Source: JAVBLG01 sp031553655
Lineage (GTDB): Bacteria > Desulfobacterota > Desulfovibrionia > Desulfovibrionales > Desulfovibrionaceae
Direction: 5' to 3'
Length of the DNA stretch: 18,510 nt
NCBI GenBank assembly: GCA_031553655.1
Contig: JAVBLG010000057.1
Span: 1 to 18,510, forward strand
Below are positions 5,893-14,392 of this stretch, one piece after another. A model generated the notes under the pieces. The model saw only the letters and a program-made list of their open reading frames with translations. It ran no database searches and was not told the origin of the DNA. Within the stretch, counting starts at the first letter, position 1, and every line of letters starts with the position of its first letter. The position numbers were made by a program, and so were the translations under genes.

Positions 5893-6609
5893 TCAAGGTT
5901 TGGGGTCGCGCACGTCGACTATCTTCACCCCAAACTCGGCCACGCCTTGCGGGGGATTATAAAACACAATCATGAAGGGTACTTCGCCGCCCGGCTGTAT
6001 ATTGGTATTATTGGTGAGAATTTCTATTTTGTTGTTCAGAAAAGATTCCAGTTCCTTTTCACCAAGCACTTGCAGCTGGAAAAGCGAAAGCGAAGTCCCG
6101 GCGTGCACAACCTTGCTTACCAGGGCTTTCTTGTCCACGCCGTAAAGACTGCCTTCGACCTGCACAAGTTCCTTCACAGAGGGAAATCCGTTCACCACGC
6201 GCCCTTCTATGACAAAGAGCTGTCCCACTTTTTCATTGTTCACATAATACTGGCGCACGTTGCGCATGGTAAGTTTTTCCACTTTCTGGGCCAGACTCAC
6301 GCCGCCGGGCATACCTTTGGTAGCCGCGTCCTTGCGCATGAACCAGTAAGCGCCCCCGGCTCCGCCGACCAGCACCATGATGACCAGCAAAGCAATCATC
6401 ATCTTTTTCCAGGAAAACTTTTCTTTCAGAGCCTGCTTGCGGCCTTTTGGCGATGAAAAGGCATCGCCAAGGTCGCCCGCTGCCGCGCTGTCAGGCGGAT
6501 TCAGCGGAAAAACCGACTTGCATACCGAGCAACGCAGTTTAGCTCCAGGCTTGGCCACGCCGTCCGGCAGATTGAAGCGGCTCGAACAACTAGGGCAGGT
6601 TATTTCCAT
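5893..6609 (-). CDS. Zinc-ribbon, single-pass DUF3426 membrane protein
   Basis: The 238-residue protein starts with an MJ0042-type zinc ribbon: Cys5 and Cys8 (ITCPSC) with Cys27 and Cys30 (RCSVC). A linker of about 35 residues leads to one membrane helix (about 69-90, IALLVIMVLVGGAGGAYWF). The rest (about 95-238) resembles the DUF3426 domain and would be outside the cytoplasm. This architecture is common in proteobacteria but its function is not established; the cytoplasmic ribbon might bind a nucleic acid or protein partner. The start codon lies inside the 3' end of hpt (20-base overlap), which implies translational coupling. The gene ends at the edge of a long palindrome. Confidence 0.88.
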   Translation of the reverse strand: MEITCPSCSSRFNLPDGVAKPGAKLRCSVCKSVFPLNPPDSAAAGDLGDAFSSPKGRKQALKEKFSWKKMMIALLVIMVLVGGAGGAYWFMRKDAATKGMPGGVSLAQKVEKLTMRNVRQYYVNNEKVGQLFVIEGRVVNGFPSVKELVQVEGSLYGVDKKALVSKVVHAGTSLSLFQLQVLGEKELESFLNNKIEILTNNTNIQPGGEVPFMIVFYNPPQGVAEFGVKIVDVRDPKP

Positions 6610-7147
6610 CGACTTCTCCCACCATAATTACTTCGCAAATATCCGGCAATTGGCGATACTGTTCAGCGCAATCGAGGCCATAGCCCACGATAAAACCATC
6701 GGAAAGCTCAAAGCCGGTAAAATCCGGAGCCACGGGAACCACTCTTCGTTCCTTCTTGTCCACCAGCACGGCCAGTTTCACATCGAGCGCCCCGCGATCG
6801 GCGAATTCGTCAAGCAGGAAGCGCATGCTGTGTCCGGTGTCCACAATGTCTTCCACAACCAGCACATGCTTGCCCTTGAGGTCTATATCCACATCCTTGC
6901 CCAGAACCACTTTCTGTGAGGAAACAGTGCCCGAGCCATAGCTGCTGAGGCGAACAAAATCCACCTCAAGATTCTTGTTTTCAATACGGCGTACAAGGTC
7001 GCCAAAAAACATGAAAGCCCCCTTGAGCACGCAAACCACAACCAGGGGTTCATCTTTGTACACGGCATTGATCCGCCCGGCTATGGCGTTGACGCTGCTT
7101 TCTATTTCTCCGGCGCTGAACAACACCTTCAGTTCCTTGATCCGCAT
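6590..7147 (-). CDS. hpt: Hypoxanthine phosphoribosyltransferase
   Basis: This cytoplasmic purine-salvage enzyme joins hypoxanthine (and often guanine) to PRPP to give IMP (or GMP). The 185-residue length is typical. The PRPP-binding loop VLVVEDIVDTGHSM (95-108) carries the expected acidic pair. LKGA (41-44), the SSYGSG segment (68-73) and the base-binding C-terminal region around FIVGYGLDCAEQYRQLP are all present. ATG 7147 has AAGGA eight bases upstream. The 99-base gap to the acetyltransferase gene suggests its own promoter; a small GGCC-TCTC-GGCC hairpin is at 7192-7203. The 3' end overlaps the zinc-ribbon gene by 20 bases. Confidence 0.95.
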   Translation of the reverse strand: MRIKELKVLFSAGEIESSVNAIAGRINAVYKDEPLVVVCVLKGAFMFFGDLVRRIENKNLEVDFVRLSSYGSGTVSSQKVVLGKDVDIDLKGKHVLVVEDIVDTGHSMRFLLDEFADRGALDVKLAVLVDKKERRVVPVAPDFTGFELSDGFIVGYGLDCAEQYRQLPDICEVIMVGEVDGNNLP

Positions 7148-7246
7148 ATGAGCATCCTTGGTAATGTCCGCATGATTCGGCGGCGTATACTGGCCTCTCG
7201 GCCCATTAAAGCATTCAAAACTTGGACTGCGAATTGCCCGATAAAA

Positions 7247-7711
7247 TTAAAGCTGTTTGAGCACAGCTGTTTCGTCGCAATCAGGATACTTGGGACAATG
7301 GACGCAATCGGCCCATATTTTTTGGGGCAGAACGTCTTTCTCCACCACGGAAAAGCCTAGCCGCATAAAAAATTTCTCCTGATAAGTCAGGGCGAAAATT
7401 TTAGAAAGCCTCAAAGGCCTGGCCTCCTCAAGCGAAGCTTCTACTATCTTGCGACCAAGGCCCTGACCGCGATATTCTTCGTCCACAACCAGGGAGCATA
7501 CTTCCGCCAGGTCGTCCCAAACAGGAGCCAGGGCGCAGCAAGCGACTATCTTGCCGTCTTCGCGCCTGGCCACGGAAAAATCGCGCACATGGCGATAAAG
7601 GTGATTAAGCGCCCTCGGCAGCAAGAGGCCCTTGCCGGCGCAGGCCAGCAGCATTCCGTGGATTTCCTTTACATCGCCAAGGCTGGCTTTGCTGATGACA
7701 AACTGGCTCAT
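7247..7711 (-). CDS. GNAT acetyltransferase, probable N-acetylglutamate synthase (ArgA-like)
   Basis: The 154-residue single-domain GNAT protein has the acetyl-CoA loop RGQGLG (81-86) after VCSLVVDEEY. The C-terminal signature LPQKIWADC followed by CPKYPDCDE is characteristic of the short N-acetylglutamate synthases in bacteria that lack the longer kinase-fused ArgA. These make N-acetylglutamate for arginine synthesis. Three tail cysteines (136, 139, 145) form a compact cluster that could bind metal. The start overlaps the thioredoxin stop codon by four bases (ATGA), so it is translationally coupled. Linkage to metH suggests amino-acid synthesis, but substrate specificity is inferred from family resemblance. 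Confidence 0.85.
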   Translation of the reverse strand: MSQFVISKASLGDVKEIHGMLLACAGKGLLLPRALNHLYRHVRDFSVARREDGKIVACCALAPVWDDLAEVCSLVVDEEYRGQGLGRKIVEASLEEARPLRLSKIFALTYQEKFFMRLGFSVVEKDVLPQKIWADCVHCPKYPDCDETAVLKQL

Positions 7712-8196
7712 TGATTACTTTCCGCCTCCCAAACTAATTTTACGAATTCCTGTAAATCTTCTTCCATGGCCACTCCGGGCATATTGACGATCATCTTGCC
7801 CGAAGGCGCGTAAATCACATTGTGTGGTATTCCGCGCACCCCATACATGCCCACAATATCCATAGCCGACTTGTAAACGGGATACTTTACGCCAAGTTGC
7901 TGCAAAAAGGAAGATACCGGGGCAATGTCTTCGTCGATGGACAGCCCCAGAACAACCACCTTGTTCTTGTCGGCCTTTTTGTAAAACCGCACCAATTCCG
8001 GTATTTCTTCGCGGCAGGGTGGACACCAGGTGGCAAAAAAATTGACAATTACAATTTTACCTTTGTTATTGGCTATCATATCCAGAAGCGCCTGCGATTC
8101 AATTGTTTTAATCGCGGGCGCGGCATTGGCCAGAACCGGCGCGAGCAGAGCCAAAGCCACAAAGGTTGCTATAAATATTTTCTTGGCTGATCTCAT
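7708..8196 (-). CDS. TlpA/ResA-like periplasmic thioredoxin
   Basis: The 162-residue protein has an N-terminal export signal (basic MRSAKK, hydrophobic core about 7-23, probable cleavage after ANA near 25). A thioredoxin fold with active site WCPPC follows (57-61), and the conserved cis-proline lies in VRGIPHN. The CPPC motif and the extracytoplasmic location match TlpA/ResA proteins, which reduce disulfides in specific partners such as apocytochrome c. The partner is not evident here. It starts six bases after the metH stop and overlaps the acetyltransferase by four bases, so it is part of the metH transcript. The Cys-rich tail of the neighbour is cytoplasmic, so an interaction is unlikely. 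Confidence 0.93.
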   Translation of the reverse strand: MRSAKKIFIATFVALALLAPVLANAAPAIKTIESQALLDMIANNKGKIVIVNFFATWCPPCREEIPELVRFYKKADKNKVVVLGLSIDEDIAPVSSFLQQLGVKYPVYKSAMDIVGMYGVRGIPHNVIYAPSGKMIVNMPGVAMEEDLQEFVKLVWEAESNQ

Positions 8197-8202
8197 AATT
8201 TA

Positions 8203-10623
8203 TTAATCCAGATTAAGCAGTTTCTTGGCCACACGGGCCGCCCCCACGGCATCGGCGGAATAACCGTCGGCTCCAATGGCATCGGCAAAGGCTTGGGTGA
8301 CCACGGCGCCTCCCACCATCACCTTGAACGGCAAATTGTTCTCTCTGACCAGTTTAACAGTGTCTTCCATACGCACCATCGTGGTGGTCATCAGCGCCGA
8401 CAGGCCTATGATAGCGGCTTTATGGGCTTTGGCGCAACTTATAATATCGTCCGCTTTCCTGTCCTTTCCGGCGTCCACAACTTCGAAGCCGTGATTACCT
8501 AGCAGCAGAGCCACAATATTTTTGCCTATGTCGTGAATGTCGCCCTCCACTGTGGCCAACACCGCCACAGGGCGCTCGGCGGAGCCACGCCCTGCCTCAA
8601 GCAGTGGTTTCACCACAGCAAAAGCCGCCTGCATGGTTTCGGCCGAGCGAATCAGTTGCGGAAGAAAAATTTCCCTCTTCTCATACTTTCTTCCAACCTC
8701 GGTAATGGCCGGAATAAGCACATCGTTCACCAGTTTGAAAGGGTCATGCCCATCGGCCAGGGTCTTTTCCACCAGTTCAACAATGTTTTCCTTACGGCCG
8801 TAAAGCACGGCTTCGCCCGGCCCCATTGCGCCCTGATTGTCGTCTCCGCCGGAGGCGGAACCCGGCCCGCGGTTTTCACCAGGCGTCCAGCCGGCGTAAT
8901 TTTTTATAAAACTTTCCGCATCACGATCATGACCAAGCAACACGTTAACCGCCGCGCTTATGTCGCGCACCATAACGTTTTCCGGGTTGGCTATACAGCT
9001 GTTCAGTCCGGCTCCGGCCGCCAGGGCCAGGTAAGAGCCGTTAAGCAAATCGCGGGCCGGAAGCCCGAAAGAAGTATTGGACAGGCCGCATACCGTGGGC
9101 AGGCCCTCAGCGGCGCACCATTTGATCATCTCAAGGCTCTGCCGCCCGGCCTCGGGCTTGGATGACACGGCCAGGGCCAGAATGTCCACCAGCACCAGCC
9201 TGCGGGGAATGCCGAGCATTTCGGCTTCATCCAGAAGCTCTTCGAGAATGGCTATACGATCCTTGGCCATTACCGGCAGTTTTTTGCCGCGCAACGGCAG
9301 CAGAATAAAGGGAGCGCCCCACAGACGGCAGGCCGGGCCAAGAATTTCCATACGCCCTTTTTCGCCGCTTATGGAATTGATCAAAGCCGAACCGGGGCAA
9401 AAAGGCAGAGATTTTATAATAGCTTCGGCATTGGAAGAGTCAAGGGACAGGGGCAACGCGAGCTGGGCCACCAGTCTCTGGGTCAAATCGGGCAGAACAA
9501 CCGCTTCGTCCACAAAAGGAGCGCCCACATTCACGTCCAGCACCGTTGCCCCGGCCTGATGCTGCGCTTCGGCATAGCGCAGGGCCGTGGTGAACTCTCC
9601 GGCCTGAAGCTCGGCCGCAAGCTCGGATTTGCCCGTAGGGTTGATGCGTTCGCCAATGATCATAAAAGGATGATTGGCTCCGATGCGCGCAAGGTGAGAA
9701 AGCGAAGTAAGAACTACTCCGCCCGGCCTGGCCCGACCGGAAATTTTGCCGATTTCCAGATTATCAAGGGCGCGGCGCAGGGCTTTGATGTGATCCGGGG
9801 TGGTGCCGCAGCAGCCGCCCACAAGACGTGCGCCCGCGGCGGCGAATGCGGCGGTTTTGTTGGCAAAGGCCTCGGGCGGCAGGCGGAACACGGTTTCATC
9901 GCCTTTAAGTTCTGGCAATCCGGCATTAGGCTCCACCAGCACCGGGCAGGAACAAACTTCAAGGAACCGGCGAACCACGTCGGCCATCTCGTCGGGCCCT
10001 GCCCCGCAGTTTACGCCAAGAGCGTCCACGCCCATATTTTGCATGGTTTCGGCGAAAATTTCCGGGGTGGTTCCGGTGAGGCTCACGCCTTTTTCAAAGG
10101 TCATAGACACCAGTACCGGCAGGTCGCTTTCCATGCGCACCGCCGCCACGGCCAGCCTGGCCTCGGCAAGGTCAAACTGGGTCTCAATAAAGAAAAGATC
10201 CACCCCTCCCTGCAAAAGGCCGCGAACCTGAGCGCGGAAGGCCGCGAGCAATTCGTCGGGATGCTTGTCGCCAAGCGGACGCACGAAACATCCGGTGGGA
10301 CCGATATCGCCGGCCACGTAAATTTTTCCGCGCGCGGCTCCGGCCGCCTTTCCGGCTATTTCGGCCATGGCGCGGTTGAAAGACACAGGTTCAATACCGT
10401 CCGGCAATTTAAAGCTGTTGCCGCCAAAGGTGCAGGTAGTAATAATATTCGCGCCGGCGTCCACATAAGCGGAATGAATTTTTCCCAGAACATGCGGCTG
10501 GTCAAGGCAGAAGCGTTCCGGATGCACCCCGGCCGGCATACCCGAGGCCTGAAGCATAGTGCCCATGGCTCCGTCAAGGACAAGAATCTTGTTTTCGTTT
10601 AAAGCATGGCGAAAGTCAGGCAT
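8203..10623 (-). CDS. metH: Cobalamin-dependent methionine synthase, short form
   Basis: This enzyme transfers a methyl group from methyltetrahydrofolate through cobalamin to homocysteine, forming methionine in the cytoplasm. The 806 residues contain a homocysteine domain (about 1-295) with zinc ligands Cys206 (GVNCGAG) and Cys271-Cys272 (VGGCCGTT). A pterin-binding domain (about 320-570) begins with IIGERINPTGK. After a Gly-rich linker (about 581-603) come the B12 cap (about 605-680) and B12-binding domain with DIHDIG (695-700; His697 is the cobalt ligand). The SAM-binding reactivation domain of the roughly 1200-residue E. coli enzyme is absent, as in many anaerobes. An upstream extension to 10704 is open, but ATG 10623 has AAGGGAG six bases before it and fits the family N-terminus. 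It leads the transcript with the thioredoxin and acetyltransferase. Confidence 0.96.
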   Translation of the reverse strand: MPDFRHALNENKILVLDGAMGTMLQASGMPAGVHPERFCLDQPHVLGKIHSAYVDAGANIITTCTFGGNSFKLPDGIEPVSFNRAMAEIAGKAAGAARGKIYVAGDIGPTGCFVRPLGDKHPDELLAAFRAQVRGLLQGGVDLFFIETQFDLAEARLAVAAVRMESDLPVLVSMTFEKGVSLTGTTPEIFAETMQNMGVDALGVNCGAGPDEMADVVRRFLEVCSCPVLVEPNAGLPELKGDETVFRLPPEAFANKTAAFAAAGARLVGGCCGTTPDHIKALRRALDNLEIGKISGRARPGGVVLTSLSHLARIGANHPFMIIGERINPTGKSELAAELQAGEFTTALRYAEAQHQAGATVLDVNVGAPFVDEAVVLPDLTQRLVAQLALPLSLDSSNAEAIIKSLPFCPGSALINSISGEKGRMEILGPACRLWGAPFILLPLRGKKLPVMAKDRIAILEELLDEAEMLGIPRRLVLVDILALAVSSKPEAGRQSLEMIKWCAAEGLPTVCGLSNTSFGLPARDLLNGSYLALAAGAGLNSCIANPENVMVRDISAAVNVLLGHDRDAESFIKNYAGWTPGENRGPGSASGGDDNQGAMGPGEAVLYGRKENIVELVEKTLADGHDPFKLVNDVLIPAITEVGRKYEKREIFLPQLIRSAETMQAAFAVVKPLLEAGRGSAERPVAVLATVEGDIHDIGKNIVALLLGNHGFEVVDAGKDRKADDIISCAKAHKAAIIGLSALMTTTMVRMEDTVKLVRENNLPFKVMVGGAVVTQAFADAIGADGYSADAVGAARVAKKLLNLD

Positions 10624-10629
10624 CCGTGG

Positions 10630-10636
10630 CTCCCTT
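10630..10636 (-). promoter_or_regulatory. metH: Ribosome binding site fixing the metH start
   Basis: On the minus strand, AAGGGAG lies six bases before ATG 10623. It decides against the 27-codon upstream extension, whose region would also contain the predicted promoter. Confidence 0.85.
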
Positions 10637-10675
10637 TGAGATACATTTTTATGTTTACGCGTTTTCACTCGTTTG

Positions 10676-10704
10676 GTAATACTGAAAATCGTTGAAAAGA
10701 ACAA
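10676..10704 (-). promoter_or_regulatory. Probable metH promoter
   Basis: On the minus strand, TTGTTC (complement of 10699-10704) and TATTAC (complement of 10676-10681) are spaced 17 bases apart. The start would be near 10669, leaving a leader of about 45 nt. That is too short for a SAM or B12 riboswitch, and no such fold is seen. Confidence 0.4.
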
Positions 10705-10718
10705 ATCAAAACTATAGG
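10692..10718 (+). promoter_or_regulatory. Possible promoter of the sigma-factor operon
   Basis: TTGAAA (10692-10697) and TATAGG (10713-10718) are 15 bases apart, a short spacing. They overlap the -35 box of the divergent metH promoter, so the two could interfere. A start near 10725 would make GTG 10732 almost leaderless and favours the ATGs at 10765 or 10777. Confidence 0.3.
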
Positions 10719-10776
10719 GTGTGACTCGACGGTGGAAAAAAAGAACGAATCGCCGTTAAAAAAAATGGAAAATAAA

Positions 10777-11892
10777 ATGAGTAAGAAAAAAACTCTTAAA
10801 AATATAAATGAAGAATCTGAAAAGCGGTCCGCGATAGAAGACGATGCCAGAGAGCAAAACTCCGGGCAGGACGAAGACACGCAGGCGGAAGATTCTCTTG
10901 CCGACGAGGCCGGGGACGATCCCGCCCTGATGGAAGAGGCCGATTTCGACGAAGTTGACCCGGATTTGGACGTGGTAGACGTAACCGATTCCGCGTTTCC
11001 GGCTCTGGCCTCGCCCCATTTGCCCTCCCCTTCGGCCCTGAAAGACAGCTTTCATCTGTACTTGCGCGAGATAAGCCGCTTTCCCATGCTCAAGCCCGAA
11101 GAGGAAGCCGAGCTGGCGATCAGAGTGCGCGATCACGGCGACACTGACGCGGCCTTTCGCCTGGTTTCGTCACATCTGCGCCTGGTAGTGAAAATATCCA
11201 TGGATTTCCAACGGCGCTGGATGCAGAACGTGCTCGATCTGGTGCAGGAAGGCAATGTGGGATTGATGCGCGCGGTTAATAAATTCGACCCTGACAAGGG
11301 CATCAAGTTTTCCTATTACGCGGCCTTCTGGATCAAAGCGTACATACTCAAGTTCATTATGGACAACTGGCGCATGGTCAAAGTGGGCACCACCCAGGTG
11401 CAGCGCAAACTTTTTTACAATCTGAACAAGGAAAAGCAAAAACTCATCGCCCAGGGCTTCGACCCCGAACCGGAAGTACTGGCCGAACGTCTGGGGGTGC
11501 ACAAGGATCAGATTATAGAAATGGAGCAACGGCTCATGTCTTCGGACATGTCGCTGGACGTGACCGTCGGAGAAGATTCCGGCGGCAGCTCGCGCATGGA
11601 CTTTTTGCCCGCGCTCGGCCCCGGCATAGAAGAAAGTTATGCCGGATACGAAATCAGCCATCTTATGCGCGACAAACTCAACGACATTCTGCCAAAGCTC
11701 AATGAAAAAGAAATATATATTCTGCAAAACAGATTGCTTACCGATGAGCCGGTGACCTTGCGCGAGATTGGGGAACGGTATAATATTACAAGGGAGCGTG
11801 TAAGGCAGCTTGAGGCCCGCCTGCTGGAAAAGTTGCGCGCCTATCTTACTGACGACATAAAAGATTTTTCAGAAGACTGGATAAATCCTTAA
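10777..11892 (+). CDS. rpoH: RNA polymerase sigma-32 (RpoH-type) factor
   Basis: This alternative sigma factor would direct polymerase to heat-shock-type promoters. After a very acidic N-terminal segment (about 15-80 from this start), region 1.2/2 begins at FHLYLREISRFPMLKPEEE. Region 2 holds LVQEGNVGLMRAVNKFDP and FSYYAAFWIKAYI. The RpoH-box-like QRKLFYNLNKEK starts at residue 209, and region 4 ends with the helix-turn-helix LREIGERYNITRERVRQLE. The RpoH box separates it from RpoD. The acidic extension is unusual, since E. coli RpoH starts almost directly at region 1.2. The start is uncertain: ATG 10777 has GGA seven bases upstream, but in-frame ATG 10765 and GTG 10732 are possible. The downstream gene starts directly at the stop codon. 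Confidence 0.92.
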   Translation: MSKKKTLKNINEESEKRSAIEDDAREQNSGQDEDTQAEDSLADEAGDDPALMEEADFDEVDPDLDVVDVTDSAFPALASPHLPSPSALKDSFHLYLREISRFPMLKPEEEAELAIRVRDHGDTDAAFRLVSSHLRLVVKISMDFQRRWMQNVLDLVQEGNVGLMRAVNKFDPDKGIKFSYYAAFWIKAYILKFIMDNWRMVKVGTTQVQRKLFYNLNKEKQKLIAQGFDPEPEVLAERLGVHKDQIIEMEQRLMSSDMSLDVTVGEDSGGSSRMDFLPALGPGIEESYAGYEISHLMRDKLNDILPKLNEKEIYILQNRLLTDEPVTLREIGERYNITRERVRQLEARLLEKLRAYLTDDIKDFSEDWINP

Positions 11893-13593
11893 ATGATAAA
11901 AATCACACCATTCCGGCATGTTTTCTTGATTCTGACCAGCATGGTCTGCCTGAGTCTGTTTACCTTCGGGGGCTGCGCGGCCCGCGAGGCATCAGGCGAA
12001 GGGCGGCCCATACAATGGAATCTTTCTCCCGAGGCGGAAACTACTTTTGCCTACCTGCTCTATGATCAGGCTCTGCGCCGGGAAGACGAGATGGCGCTTG
12101 TGGAGTCCATGGACATGCTGACCCGCAAGTCGGCCCCAGCGGGAATTTTTGTGGACGGCGTAATCTGGCTCATGAGCCGCAAATCGCCCCTGGCTCCGGA
12201 GGCCGCGCGCAAAGCCATCGCCGCGCATCCCGAAAACGTGTCGCTGAATCTGCTTCTGGCCGAGGCCTATCTTGATGAGGGGCGCGGCGACGACGCCATA
12301 GCGCACATGCGATCCTTTTTGAAAAAGTATCCAGATTCCCTTGAGGGCAAGCTGGAATTGGCTCTACTGCTGATAAAGAATGACCAATATGATGAAGGAC
12401 AGAAAATTCTATCTTCCATCAGCGGCAAAGGCCGCAATGCCATGGTGGAATTTTACCAGGCCAAAGCACTGATTGGCCAGAACAAACTTGCAGAGGCGGC
12501 CAAACACCTGCAGAGAACCATCGAGCTTTCCCCGGATCACACCGAGGCAATGCTCACTCTGGCCTACATTTATGAGCAACGCAAGGAATACGCCAAAGCC
12601 ATCAAGCTTTACGAAAACGTGATCAAAAACAATGATCCCTCTCCGGAACTGGCTCTGCGCCTCACTTCGCTGTGGTTAAAGCAAGATCGTCCCGACAAGG
12701 CGCTTCTGGCCGCCTCCAGAGGGCCTTCGTCTCCCGGTTTTCAGTTGGCCGTGGTAACGGTTTTCATGGAGGCCGGCAAATTCGCCGAAGCTGAAACCCT
12801 GCTGCACAAATTGCGCGAGCGCCCCGACGCCCCGCTGGAAATCTACTTTTATCTGGCCATATTGAGCTGGGATTTCCACAAGGACGCCGCCAAAGCCATT
12901 GGATGGCTTGAGCAATACCCGCTCACCGCCAAAAATGGTCCAAGGGCGCTTATTCTGCGCAGTGAGCTCCTGTCGGCGCAAGGCAAAAATGAAGAGGCGC
13001 TTAGCAATGTCAGCCAGGCCATAAAAGATCACCCCGAAGTGAAGGATTTCTATCTGGTGCGCATTCGCCTGCTGACCGTGCTCAAACGCTACAACGACGC
13101 GACTGAAGCCGCCTCGATGGCGCTTAAGCATTGGCCCGACGATATTGATCTGCAATTTTTGAAGGCCTCCATTCTCGATGAAAAGGGCGACAAAAAAGCC
13201 GCCTTTAAAATTATGGAAGGCATTATTGCCGCCAACCCCAAGCATTATCAGGCCCTCAACTATGTGGGCTACACCCTGGCCGATGAAAACCGCGAACTTG
13301 AACGTTCCCTGCATTTGCTTGAAAAAGCCCACGATCTGTCTCCTAAAAGCGGCTATATTGTAGACTCTCTGGCCTGGGCTCAATACCGTCTGAAACGCTT
13401 TGATGAAGCTTGGGAAACCATTAAAAAAGCTGTTGACATGCAGGCGGATGAAGATTCGGTGATCTGGGAACATTACGGCGACATTGCCTGGGCGTTGGGC
13501 AAAAGAGACGAAGCCGCCAAGGGGTGGAACAAGGCTCTGGAACTGAAATCAACCAACAGCGAAGAAATTCGCAGGAAGTTGTCCGAGTTATGA
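11893..13593 (+). CDS. TPR outer-membrane lipoprotein
   Basis: The 566-residue protein has a lipoprotein signal with lipobox FGGC (lipidated Cys28), and the rest is almost entirely tetratricopeptide repeats, probably twelve or more helical pairs. Clear units include AMLTLAYIYEQRKEYAKAIKLYENVI and, near the C-terminus, VDSLAWAQYRLKRFDEAWETI. Large TPR lipoproteins next to LolB-like genes are common in proteobacteria, but their role is not established; a scaffold for envelope assembly is the usual guess. ATG 11893 abuts the sigma-factor TAA and has only a weak ribosome site, so translation is probably coupled. The stop codon overlaps the next start (ATGA). Confidence 0.9.
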   Translation: MIKITPFRHVFLILTSMVCLSLFTFGGCAAREASGEGRPIQWNLSPEAETTFAYLLYDQALRREDEMALVESMDMLTRKSAPAGIFVDGVIWLMSRKSPLAPEAARKAIAAHPENVSLNLLLAEAYLDEGRGDDAIAHMRSFLKKYPDSLEGKLELALLLIKNDQYDEGQKILSSISGKGRNAMVEFYQAKALIGQNKLAEAAKHLQRTIELSPDHTEAMLTLAYIYEQRKEYAKAIKLYENVIKNNDPSPELALRLTSLWLKQDRPDKALLAASRGPSSPGFQLAVVTVFMEAGKFAEAETLLHKLRERPDAPLEIYFYLAILSWDFHKDAAKAIGWLEQYPLTAKNGPRALILRSELLSAQGKNEEALSNVSQAIKDHPEVKDFYLVRIRLLTVLKRYNDATEAASMALKHWPDDIDLQFLKASILDEKGDKKAAFKIMEGIIAANPKHYQALNYVGYTLADENRELERSLHLLEKAHDLSPKSGYIVDSLAWAQYRLKRFDEAWETIKKAVDMQADEDSVIWEHYGDIAWALGKRDEAAKGWNKALELKSTNSEEIRRKLSEL

Positions 13594-14390
13594 TAAAAAA
13601 AATATGCCGCCTTCTCATACTCGCGCTGCTGGCCGTTGCTCTTGGAGCCTGCGCCAAAATTCAGCCTTCGGGCGAACCCGCCGCCCCGGATGCGGCCGGA
13701 CGCGCCTGGCTGGAATATGAAAATTCAGTGGCCAAACCCGGCCCCTATCGCATTCAACTCAGCATGCGCTATTCCGATAACAACGACAGCCGCCGGGTTA
13801 CGGCTATTTTCTGGGGCAACGGCACAGACGATGCCATGCGCCTGGACATAATGGCCGGAGTGGGAGCCAATATAGCTAAAATATTTGACGAAGGAGATCA
13901 CTTCCTGCTGCTGGCCACAGGCGAGGGACGGGCCTATTTCCATCAGGGCGGAAACAAGCCGCTGCTGCAAATAGGCGTGCCCATGCCCTTCGGGTTAAAA
14001 ACCCTGGGCTCCGTTCTCACCGGCCGTTACGATCAAGCCTTCGGTCTGGCCTATACCGGACAGGTATATACCTCCAAAAACGGCCTGTTAGCGTACAATT
14101 TGCCCGACAAGCCCCTGGGCGGCGTGCTGGAACTGAACCAATTCGGGCAAGCCGTGCGCTGGTCCGAGACCAGAGGACGGGGATGGAGCATGAACATTGA
14201 TTATGACGACGCTACCCCGGCCAGGCCCCGCAAAATCGAGGTAAGCCATCCAGGCGGTCAGCGGGCCATTGTTCTGGTCAAGGAAAGAGAAAAGGTAAGC
14301 TCCCCGTTCGAACGCGAAAACATAACTATAAAGTTGCCGCCCGGCACGGAGCTTCTACCTCTCAAGGAATTTAAAGGTTCAAAAAAATAA
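13590..14390 (+). CDS. LolB-like outer-membrane lipoprotein (putative)
   Basis: The 266-residue protein has a signal with lipobox LGAC (Cys21). The mature part looks beta-rich, with an N-terminal strand pattern (YRIQLSMRYSDN, then RVTAIFWGN) and a Gly/Phe-rich middle. This resembles the half-barrel lipid-binding fold of LolB and related proteins, which accept lipoproteins from LolA and place them in the outer membrane. Similarity is at the fold-pattern level; LolB is usually nearer 200 residues, and the key protruding hydrophobic loop cannot be confirmed by eye. The location straight after a TPR lipoprotein (four-base overlap) supports the assignment. A further-upstream start at 13524 is open, but only ATG 13590 gives the signal peptide. 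Confidence 0.7.
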   Translation: MIKKICRLLILALLAVALGACAKIQPSGEPAAPDAAGRAWLEYENSVAKPGPYRIQLSMRYSDNNDSRRVTAIFWGNGTDDAMRLDIMAGVGANIAKIFDEGDHFLLLATGEGRAYFHQGGNKPLLQIGVPMPFGLKTLGSVLTGRYDQAFGLAYTGQVYTSKNGLLAYNLPDKPLGGVLELNQFGQAVRWSETRGRGWSMNIDYDDATPARPRKIEVSHPGGQRAIVLVKEREKVSSPFERENITIKLPPGTELLPLKEFKGSKK

Positions 14391-14392
14391 GA

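Noticed and set aside
9559..10602. Plus-strand frame of 347 codons
   Set aside because: It lies opposite metH, whose zinc-site cysteines and domain order are clearly real.
10624..10731. SAM or cobalamin riboswitch upstream of metH
   Set aside because: The leader after the predicted promoter is only about 45 nt and shows no P1 stem, B12 box or other conserved core.
12676..13473. Minus-strand frame of 265 codons
   Set aside because: It is antisense to the TPR lipoprotein gene and has no signal or domain.
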